From assembly GCA_905221605.1 (NCBI GenBank), contig CAJNDS010002483.1, positions 107,501 to 155,000 of the forward strand: 47,500 nt of DNA, read 5' to 3'. The translations under genes were made by a program, and so were the position numbers. Shown here piece after piece: positions 34,968 to 43,600 of this stretch. Every line of letters begins with the position of its first letter. The first letter of the stretch is position 1. This stretch comes from Symbiodinium natans. Its lineage: Eukaryota; Sar; Dinophyceae; Suessiales; Symbiodiniaceae. The notes beneath the pieces were generated by a model. That model ran no database searches, had not been told where the DNA came from, and saw nothing but the letters and a program-made list of their open reading frames with translations.

Positions 34968-35232
34968 CTCTTCCTGATGTGTCTCTCACATTTGCTTCCT
35001 CGAAGGATCCAGCGTGCTCTGCTCTTGGAAAAAAAGTGCAAAGCAGCGTCTCGCCGATGGGATGGCTCCGTCGGCAACAGCCTCCATGCGTGCTGCGCGT
35101 GCCCGTCGCAGCTTCTTGCTGGCTCCCTCCTTGCACACAGGCTGCACAGGCTTTGCTGGACCAGGTATCAAGCGCCTGCTTCCCCCTCACCCTCCTCGCA
35201 GGCGCAGTAACAAGCGCAGGCCTTTTCCCCAT
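34968..35232 (-). pseudogene. Broken 5' part of the HMG-box/kinase gene
   Basis: In the kinase frame, upstream of codon 1, the minus strand reads IPSARRCFALFFQEQSTLDP, the first half of an HMG box, then SRKQM, a TGA at 34986-34988, then ETHQEEMKKVG. The stop sits where a CGA arginine would fit. Further upstream a start in good context (GCAGCCATGG at 35232) opens MGKRPALVTAPARRVRGKQ, but in a different frame, with no ordinary intron between. Either one stop and one shift have inactivated the copy, or these are assembly errors, or short unusual introns are used. Confidence 0.55.
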
Positions 35233-35520
35233 GGCTGCACTTGCCGCACGTGAGTGCTTTGGAAACGCGAAAGCTATCTTACCGTGCGCAAGTGTGCCCG
35301 CTACCACGAAGGTATGTCTACCTGCAGTGTGTCGAGCTGGTTATCGGTGTTTCGGTGCCTACTTGCGCTCAACTGAAATTTCGTGTAACACGCTGCAATA
35401 TAACACCACTTGGACATGTGCACGGGGTGTGCAACTTGCCAGGATGGCCGCTTGTCTGTGAAAATTGGCCACGTCAAGAACCCCCCACGTTCTTGAAGCT
35501 CTGGCTTGCTGCTTTGATAA
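35233..35520. other. Spacer upstream of the kinase gene
   Basis: Plus and minus frames both remain open in places (for example plus LLDQVSSACFPLTLLAGAVT overlapping the HMG region), but none has a start, splice sites or a family. Nothing firm. Confidence 0.4.
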
Positions 35521-35527
35521 AAGAAGG

Positions 35528-35690
35528 GCAGTGGGGGAGTGGGGGAGTGGGGGAGTGGGGGAGTGGGGGGTGGGGGAGGAGCGGGGGAGTGGGGGAGGAG
35601 TGGGGCGGGGGAGTGGGGGAGGAGTGGGGCGGGGGAGTGGGGGAGTGGGGGAGTGGGGGAGTGGGGGAGTGGGGGAGTGGGGGAGTGCAG
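35528..35690. repeat. (GTGGGGGA)n minisatellite
   Basis: About 20 units of GTGGGGGA with a few GGAGGA and GCGG interruptions, followed by a CCCCTCCC tract (35696-35727). The Gly- and Pro-rich frames are artefacts. The strand bias suits quadruplex formation. Confidence 0.95.
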
Positions 35691-35822
35691 ATCGGTCCCT
35701 CCCCTCCCCTCCCCCCCTTCCCCCCCTTGTGATGGGGTGCTGATTTCTTACTTTCAACCCTAGACCCAAACCGCCTAAGTTACCGCCTAAGCCCGACACC
35801 CCAAACCCAGAAACCTTGAGGG

Positions 35823-36104
35823 CTAATGTTTCCTCATGGTCCAGGCCCAGAGAACTAAATCCTCAACCTCAACCCCAAAATCCTCAACAACATCACCCCC
35901 ATGCACCAAGCCTTTCGAAGGAGGCTCAATGAGGTGGAGGCCCGGCCCCAACTTGCTGGAAAAGGGGGCTTGGGAAGGAGGCCCGGCCCCAAGGCAACAG
36001 GTTAGATCAAAGAAATGCCACCAGTCCTCAGCATGCCGCTTTTGCCACTTGAGCTCGAACTTGCAGTCGCTCTTGCGCTTGCTCGGGCGGTTCTTGCCCG
36101 GCAT
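35823..36104 (-). CDS. Short ORF, unknown basic/aromatic N-terminus
   Basis: ATG at 36104 in a strong context (TATCCACCATGCC) opens MPGKNRPSKRKSDCKF, then KWQKRHAEDWWHFFD. The first 35 residues look genuine (basic, then aromatic). The rest spans a direct repeat (GGAGGCCCGGCCCCAA at 35936 and 35977) and is less convincing, so an intron may begin near residue 38. The frame ends at 35823 after 93 codons. No family is recognised. Confidence 0.4.
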   Translation of the reverse strand: MPGKNRPSKRKSDCKFELKWQKRHAEDWWHFFDLTCCLGAGPPSQAPFSSKLGPGLHLIEPPSKGLVHGGDVVEDFGVEVEDLVLWAWTMRKH

Positions 36105-37092
36105 GGTGGATAGCTACGAGATCTAGTATGTGGTGCCCATGTGTTGCGCCTGCGGCTGCTGTCTGCTGCCTGTTGAAGATGCCGCATGCGTTGTGAGCAG
36201 CGGTTGCGGGATTGCTGCAATCGCTGGGTCAGTATGGCCACGTGGCCCCCAAGACTTTTTAACTAAACTCTAAACCCCAGAAAGATGAAAAAAAACTGTG
36301 AAGGACATGTGCCTCATGATGTTTGAGCCGTGGTTTCAGATTCCACAACTAACTCAAGAGGCTTGGTCCGCGACACCCTAAACCCTAAACCCTAAACCCT
36401 AAACCCGAAACCCTAAACCCTAAACTCAAAACCCGAAACCCTTAACCCTAAACCCTAAACCCGAAACCCTCAACCCTCAACCCTAAACCCAAAACCCTGA
36501 ACCCTGAACCCCAAACCCGGAACCCAGAGAATGAGCCACAGACCAGCGGGAGATCAGAGAAGCGGTGGTCGGCCTTCGGTGCAAGCACGTAGCTGCTTCG
36601 GATTATTGGGCTCATTGGCAGTGGGCTGGCTTAGAATATGGTAGAAAGTTTAGGGTTCGGGTTCAGATAAGAGGACCATGGAGGTCTAGGCGGGCCTCGA
36701 AGACTGTGCTGATTATAGTGTTGCAATGCCTTTGGCAGGGTTCCGGGCAGCACTCATGAGGCCTGCATGAACCCAATACCTGAAACCCCAAATCGCCCAC
36801 GACTAAACTAAACTAATCATGTCAACCAGGGCCCACTGGACCCTCTACCCTGGGGTCCACTGGACCCCGGTCCACCGGACCAATCCCTCGCAGGTCCTCC
36901 GGACCCGCTTGAATCCCAACCCTGAACTAAACTGCCGCGTGGCTGGCCAGATGAGTCGGAAGGCGACAGCACCTGGGATAAAAAATGATGACAGGTTCAA
37001 ACTGCTGTGAATCTCGTTATATATATATATATATACCCCTAATACCCTAGACCCTAAAACCCTAAATCCTAAATCCAAAACCCTAAACCCTA
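36105..37092. other. Spacer: degenerate CCCTAAA, short duplications, small open frames
   Basis: CCCTAAA/CCCGAAA units at 36373-36520. A plus frame at 36531-36641 opens MSHRPAGDQRSGGRPSVQAR and ends in a hydrophobic stretch. A CCACTGGACCC word repeats at 36830-36885. A plus frame ending at 37009 reads MSRKATAPGIKNDDRFKLL. (TA)n lies at 37018-37034. No structure ties these together. Confidence 0.4.
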
Positions 37093-37346
37093 AATGTCTC
37101 TCACGTAGTTTGCTGCCAGGGCACGTTGCGGACGGCAGCAGCCCACGGAGCAGGATGAGGTTTGCTTATAGATTTGCAGCTTGGCTGGGTTGAGGCCTTG
37201 GGCTTTACAGGGTTTAGGGCTTTAGGGACTTGGTTTTCGCGGTTCAGGGTTTAGGGGGAGCCAGCGAGTAACCCTAAAACGAGAACCCCTTGACCCCAAG
37301 CAACGGCAACGAAAATCAAAAAAGCGCGAAAAGCACACCCAGCAAC

Positions 37347-37843
37347 CTCTTCTTCTTGGGACCGCGGATCACAGCGATTCACAGCGTGCGCGTGCTCAGC
37401 TGCATCGGGGCCAAGCACCAGCTCCTTTGCAAAAAGCAAGAGCGTGCTACACTGCTCCCAACTCGGCTAAACAACGGTCCTCCGTCGGGAACCACACCAT
37501 GCCCAAAGGCGTACCCGATGGCAAATTGGCTTCCTGTATCGAGACGTCAAAAATGACGCGGCAAGCAAAAGCAAACATCGACACGTAAGGCCGCCGCACC
37601 CCCATCGCCCTGGACCATCCACCGCTTGTCCAAGTCCCAGTCCTCGAAGAACTTGTTGGCCTGAGGGGAGCTGGGAACTCACAACAAAGGCAGCTGCAGT
37701 AATACGAATCTTGAGGCTCCCACAGCTAGGACGATGGACAAATCGTCCCTTGCATCGACGTTCAGCCGCTTCGCCAGCCTCCTAGTGCGCACCTCGTACT
37801 CTCTGCATGGATATGTGTTGGAGTATCCATAGCCTTGGCGCAT
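37347..37843 (-). CDS. Compact gene with short introns, unknown protein, partial
   Basis: ATG at 37843 opens MRQGYGYSNTYPCREYEVRT, then RRLAKRLNVDARDDLSIVLA. Exons: 37724-37843, 37616-37660 (NKFFEDWDLDKRW), 37498-37533 (EANLPSGTPLGM), 37347-37424 (ELVLGPDAAEHAHAVNRC), each starting after AG|G and in phase 0. Introns are about 63-82 nt with GT donors, pyrimidine-rich acceptors in introns 1 and 3, and no telomere repeats. The protein is mixed alpha-like and charged; I do not recognise it. The 3' end is not placed. Confidence 0.5.
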
Positions 37844-37956
37844 CACACTGTGGAACTGTCACATTCTACTGAAGACTAGAAGAAGCATGAAGACGCGGCA
37901 TAAACAACAAAAACAACGCTCCATCAGGACTGGGCACAGAGTGCGCAAGCATCGAG

Positions 37957-38222
37957 ATTTCCTGTACTTGAAGGTGATAAAGTCATAAAAGAAGTGGATA
38001 ATGGTGGAAACATGTTCATCCTGTACCACCTCCAAATTCTGAGATTATAGAAAGGATTAGGAAAAGATATGAAAGTAAAAGAATTAAGATAGAAAATTAT
38101 TGACTCTAGGATATACCACTTCTGGAGACCCTTGAAAGATAGGTACAAAATAATTTCAAGTCCTCCAAACAAGCCAGGCATTACTAAAAAGAAGATCATC
38201 AGAAAGCCATGCAATGTAATGC
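37957..38222 (-). pseudogene. cox1: Mitochondrial cox1 fragment in nuclear DNA (numt)
   Basis: The minus strand reads LHGFLMIFFLVMPGLFGG and, further on, PPLSTSFMTLSPSSTGN, both diagnostic of cytochrome c oxidase subunit I in alveolates. Between them the codons for the conserved GNYFVP, QGSPEVVYPRVN and SEFGGGTG segments are present but in shifted frames. Single bases are missing near GGACTTGAAATT, near AATTTTCTATC and after GGATGAACA, and a conserved Trp codon is TGA. The three shifts cancel, so the ends share one frame. It is short, frame-broken and AT-rich in a GC-rich setting. Confidence 0.85.
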
Positions 38223-38540
38223 TTATTTTTAAAATGTTTGGAATTTCGTTCTCTTTTAATTAAAAATCGAAACCAGTGCAAAGAAGCTAGACCACATTCC
38301 TTAGGCTTACTGTTAGGGCATAAATGGTTTAATGGACGCACTTCGTACTCTCTTTCACACGCATGTTTCGTTTGTACATTAAATGCTCTATCTTCATTTC
38401 ATGTGCAAAAGCTGGATTTATAAGAGAGCCGCATGTTGGTGTGCCCGCTGAGGAGAAAACCAGTTATTTTATCATTAAATGTAGCGGGCGTACTCTATCT
38501 TATTTATTATATGCCCGCAGGAATACTAATACTACTTCAT
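38223..38540. other. AT-rich flank, probably more mitochondrial DNA
   Basis: Composition continues that of the cox1 fragment. GCCCGCT (38443-38449) and AGCGGGC (38483-38489) form a hairpin, and GCCCGC recurs at 38513. Small GC hairpins in AT-rich DNA are typical of dinoflagellate mitochondrial spacers. It may also hold rRNA fragments, which I cannot name by eye. Confidence 0.5.
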
Positions 38541-38930
38541 AATCAAGGGAGCAATGTGCCACAACACTCGCCTTCTTAATTGGACTGGAGAAAGGGAACC
38601 CAAGTCAAGGTTGAAGATCTTGAGGGAGCCAGGCTAAAATTAGTTCAAATCGGGGTTGGAAGCTTGGGGGCAAAACCCAAAGTGTTAAACCAGTGGAAAA
38701 AAGCAACAGGAACGCCCGACAGCGTGCAAAAAAGGAATTGACTTAGAATTCTTAGAAGGGAAAGGGGGCGCGGGAAAGGAGCAAGCAAAACCCCCGAAAG
38801 CTCCGAAACCACTTCAAAAGCTTTCAGCTTAAGAATGGAAGGGGACAACCCCCCGAAACTTCTGAACCGTTCTAAATATCTTTGAGCGTAGGAGTGGTTC
38901 CTGGGGGGGGTTTTGGGGGGAACATGCCGC
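38541..38930. repeat. Unique spacer with an imperfect 58-bp tandem pair
   Basis: CCCCCGAAAGCTCCGAAACC... (about 38791) returns as CCCCCGAAACTTCTGAACCG... (about 38851). A 7-bp perfect hairpin CGCCAGC-TAC-GCTGGCG lies at about 38946-38962. No gene. Confidence 0.5.
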
Positions 38931-38959
38931 GGGAATTGCCCGGGGCGCCAGCTACGCTG

Positions 38960-40632
38960 GCGAACCCTAAACCCTAAACCCTAACCCCAACATCCGAAAG
39001 TTTAGGGTTAGGGTTGAGGGTGGTTGAGGGCCTAGGGCACAGAGGAGCTAAGCTGAAATCTTAATTCCCCCCCCCCCCCCAACCCCGAACACTCTGGGGC
39101 CCCCTGCGCGTAGGACGCTCTCCGCGCGTACTTCGCGTGCCTAAAGTGAAGGGTTAATCCAAACCCTAAACCCTAAACCTTAAACCCTAAACACCCTTGA
39201 GCCAGTTTCGGGGTCACTTCCGGGCATAGAGATTTGAGTTCGAGGCTTGTGGGCTGAGGGCTGAGTGTTTAGGGATTGGGGTTTAGGGTTCAGGGTTCAG
39301 GGTTCAGGGTTTAGGGTTTGGGGTTTAGACCTATAGGGTTTAGGGCTTCGGGTTTCGGGTTTAGGGTGGAGGGTTGGGGGACCCAACAGACTCCACTCGT
39401 CGGAGGCCCGAAATTTGCATTCCGAAAGTTTATGCTTCTGATTCTGATATTGCTATGAACCTCAACATCTTCGATATTGGATGTTGGCCCGGAAATACCC
39501 CAAACCTTAGACTCTAGACCCTAAACCCTAGACCCTAACCCTCAATACCCTAAGCCGTGCGCCTTAGGGTTTGTGCTTGGAGCGACTGGGGTCTTTTTGA
39601 TGGGGCTGGCCTGCAGGATTTCGACCCGGCGCTCCAGATATTGGTTTAGGGTTTAGGGTTTCGGGCTTAGGGTTTAGGGTTTAGGGTTTAGGGTTGAGGG
39701 TTGAGTGTTGAGGGTCGGGCTTAGGGCTGTTTGGGTTTAGGATGCAGCTTGTAAGATTTGGGGTTTAGGCTCAGGGTTTCGGGGCTTTAGGGGCTGTAGG
39801 GTTGCGCTGAGTCCAGCACGCCCGACGCCTTCCCCAAAGCGCTCTGCGCGCCCCCCTGTCGGGGTTTTAGGGTTTCGGGGTTTAGGGTTTAGGGTTTAGG
39901 GTTTCGGGCTTAGGGACCGCCAAACCCTAAGCCTCAAAAGAATTTATGACCGGGGTTCCTTAAAGAAGCGATAGGTGTTAAAAGGCCCGACTCCGATTCG
40001 TACGCATTGAACACACTCTCCCCTTGTCATCTGCCGATTCATGAACATCTAGACGACCCAACAATACCCCAAGGCCCTCTCTAATTAAGCCCCAAACCCC
40101 AAACCCCAAACCCTAAACCCTAAACCCTAAACCCTAAACCCTAAACCCTAAACCCTAAACCCTAAACCCTAAACCCTAAACCCTAAACCCAAGGGCATTC
40201 TTGGAATGTTGGAGCTTCAATAGAGCGATCGAGGGCTTCCGGTTGCTTCGAGATGCTCAACTTCCAGCCCGAAGCCTAAGCCCTAAACCCTAAGCCCTCA
40301 ACCCGAAATCCTAACCCTACACCCTAAGCCCTATAAGTCCTATAAGCCCTATAAGTCCTGCAAGCCCTATAAGTCCTAGAAGCCCTATAAGCCGCAAACT
40401 TTAACCCTAAACCCTAAACCCTAAAATCTTTAGGGATTTTGGGCTTCGGGAACCCTCAAACCCTCAAACCCTAGACCCTAAGCCCTACGCCCTGAACCCC
40501 GAACCCTGGGCCGGTCTGTGTTAGGGTTCAGGGTTTATAGGGTTTAGGGGTTGGGGTTTAGGGTTTAGGGTTTCGGGTTGAGGGTTTAGGGTTTCGGGAG
40601 GGCTTTTTGGGTAAAACGACACCGGCCTCCAC
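38960..40632 (-). other. Telomere-type blocks with possible 3' exons of the gene starting at 45.6 kb
   Basis: CCCTAAA-type at 39162-39193 and 40100-40190; TTTAGGG mixtures at 39280-39365, 39640-39700, 39875-39915 and 40510-40600. Minus frames with AG|G starts: about 39800-39858 (GGAQSALGKASGVL or a shifted reading), 39573-39608 (ASPIKKTPVAP) and 39085-39149 (AREVRAESVLRAG). They look coding, but phase continuity with exon 40633-40682 could not be fixed. Confidence 0.35.
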
Positions 40633-43600
40633 CATTGTCGGCGGCCTTCTCTGACGTGGATGGTCTTGGAGTACTTCGAGTCCTGAGGCCAACGCTTCAT
40701 GGCTTTCAGGGTTTATAGGGTTTAGGGGTTTTTGGGCTTGTAGGGTTTAGTGATTTTAGGGCTTTTAAGGGGTTCAGGGATTTCAGGGTTTAGAGGGTTT
40801 GGGGATATTATACCTCTTCATGGCTTCAAGGGGCTGCGACTAGCTAGCTGTTTCGGGCTCACGGAAGCACGGCATGCACCTTAAACTTGCGGTTTGTGGT
40901 GGCGACCACCCTAGAGCCTAAACCCTAACCCCTAAAGCCTAAACCCTAAACCCTAAACCCTAAACCCTAAACGCTCCGATTCTGAATGAAGGCACCTTCC
41001 TGTGCTGGTGCGGAGAAAGCTCCCTGGGAGAGGCCCTCGAGAAACCCTAAGCCCTAAACCCTTATAAACCCTAAACCCTAAACCCTAAACCCTAAACCCT
41101 AAACCCTGCACTTAGGAGGGTAGAAAAAACAATAAACTTCCAGGCTGCCTTATCAAGAAACCCAATAAACACAATAAACCCAAAAAGGGTTTAGGGTTTA
41201 GGGTTTAGGGTTTAGGGTTTAGGGTTTAGGGTTTAGGTCTTAGGGTTCAAAATCAATAACCCCAATAAACGCAAAAAGGCTAAGGATCTCAATGTACAGC
41301 AAAGCATCACAAAGGAGTGTATCCTTGAAACTCCCTGACATCGTGGAAAGACCGGAGCCCAAAGCTCTGCGGTTTAGGGTTTAGGGTTTAGGGTTTAGGG
41401 TTTAGGGTTTAGGGTTTAGGGTTTTGTGTTTAGGGTTTCCCCATGAAGTGCTGGGAATTGCAAAAGACGACTCCTACTTCTGGGGGCGCGAAAGCGAACT
41501 ACGACGCTCGCAGAGCCCACGCAGTCTCTCGATAGTGTAAACCCCAAACCCCAAACCCCAAACCCTCAACCCTAAACCCTACGCCCTAAACCCTAAACCT
41601 GAACCTCCTAAGGATGAAGAGGTCCTCAACCATAAGCCCTAAACCCAGCAATCCCTCATCCTTTTAGGGACCGTACCTTAGACAGCGACATGCATCTGGG
41701 GTTAGGGCTTTTCGGGCTTTGGGCTTCGGGCTTGGGGTTTAGGGTTTAGGTTTAAACCCTAAACCCTAAACCCTACACCCTACACCCTACACCCTAGACC
41801 CTGGTGGATGATTTTGGCGCATGGCCCCCTGGGTTCGATCCATCTTCGGCACCACAAGCCCCGGTGCATTCACTTGCATCATCTATGCGCCCAAAAAAAG
41901 AAGACCCTCAAGAGTTTAACCTGGGCTGCCCAGTAACCTGGGATTAAAAAGGGTGCCCTTTTTTGCTTAAAGGGGTTTATAAGGGAACCTAAATCCCCCA
42001 AAAAGGGAATAAGGGCAGTACTGGGCGTCCTAGTAAAAAAAGACATCTACTTCATGCGGAACATGCCCATCCCAAGATGGAAATTATAGGAAATTCCTAG
42101 GACACTCAAACCCTAAACCCTAAACCCTAAACCCTAAACCCTAAACCCTAAACCCTATAGGGGCAAAATAAGTTCGACCCATCGAGAGCCTGGAGCCCCA
42201 CTTGCCCCCCCCCCCCCCCCTCCCCCCAGGGGCATTCCTCGAAAATTTAGGGTTTAGGGTTTAGGGTTTAGGGTTTATCAAGCTGTAGGAGGAAAAGAAG
42301 TTCGACCCATCTTGAGCCCAACAGGACCAGGTGTCTCGGTGGAAGAGGATCTTCTCGGCCAGCCGGACCTGCGCAGCTCTACTGGCACTTTAGGGTTTAG
42401 GGTTGAGAGCTGAGGGTTCAGAGCTCAGCCCACAAATCCTAAGGCCCTAAACGGAGTACCGAAGCAGGTCAAAGCTCGACGTGCGCAGAGCATGTTACTA
42501 CCCCAAGAAAGGTCAAAGGCTTCCGACTCAGCACCTGTGTTTAAGAGCGACCTAAATCCTAGAAAACCCAAATGAGCCTAAACCCCTGAGCACTCTCAAC
42601 CCCTAATTAAGCACCCTAAACCCTAAACCCTAAACCCTCAACCCTAAACCCTAGCCCTAAACCCTAAACCCCCAAACACTAAATTTCAGAACTCACCACC
42701 TGGCGTCGGAAGCTGGCTTTGCTCCGGGCGCCGTTGTAGCAGCCTTCGATGATGCGCTCAAACTCGGCATCCTGGACTCGCACCTTAGCTGCGGTTTAGG
42801 GTTTAGGGTTTAGGGTTTAGGGTTTAGGGTTTAGGGTTTAGGGTTTAGGGTTTAGGGTTTAGGGTTTAGGGTTTAGGGTGTTTAGGAACCACAGGGGTTT
42901 AGGGGTATGGGGTTGCAGAGGTTGAGGGGTTTAGGGGTTTAGGGTGCAGTGGTTGCTGGTCTACACCACGCGCCCCTTGTTTACTTCTCTATCCACCTGC
43001 GAGCCTCACACATTTTGGGGTTTTATCGGGTTGATATAGGGTTCAAGGGTTTAGGGTTTAGGGTTTAGGGTTTAGGGTTTAGGGTTTAGGGTTGAGGGTT
43101 GAGGGTTGAGGGTTGAGGGTTTAGGGTTTAGGGCTAGGGTTTAGGGTTTAGGGTTTAGGGCCAGGGTTTAGGGTTTAGGGTTCAGGGAATAAGGAAGCCT
43201 TGGCTGAAGAAAATGAGGGGCTCGGCCCACTGACACCCACAAAGGTGTGGAAAGAAAAGGAGGGTTTGGGCAGCTCTACAAGAGAGGGCTTAGGGTTTAG
43301 GGTTTAGGCTGAGTAGGTGAGGGGTTCACGCTCCTAGTGTTGGCTTCGGGCGCGGCCATAAGGCATTCAGAACAAAAGAAACAATGTTTAGAAAATCCGG
43401 GTACCTCAGGGTGTTGAGGTTTTACCCTAAACCCTAAACCCTAAACCCTAAACCCTAAACCCTAAACCCTAAACCCTAAACCCTAAACCCTAAACCCTAA
43501 ACCCTAAACCCTAAACCCTGAAGCCTCCAGTTTAAGAAATCCACCCATCACGGGGAAGTCTCGCTTTCTTGTCCAGCACTCACTGTACCACAGCCTACTC

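Noticed and set aside
34105-35461. Plus-strand ORFs opposite the kinase and HMG region
   Set aside because: Shadows of the minus-strand kinase/HMG frame, which carries complete family motifs.
35359-35799. Gly-Trp-Glu and Pro-rich ORFs
   Set aside because: Frames of the GTGGGGGA minisatellite on its two strands.
41830-41862. GGTTCGATCC followed by GGCACCA, resembling a tRNA T arm and 3' end
   Set aside because: The T stem does not pair and no upstream arms or A box were found; at most a tRNA-derived SINE relic.
43190-43295. Plus-strand frame EALAEENEGLGPLTPTKVW as an exon
   Set aside because: The minus strand is equally open and neither has matching splice sites; left unassigned.
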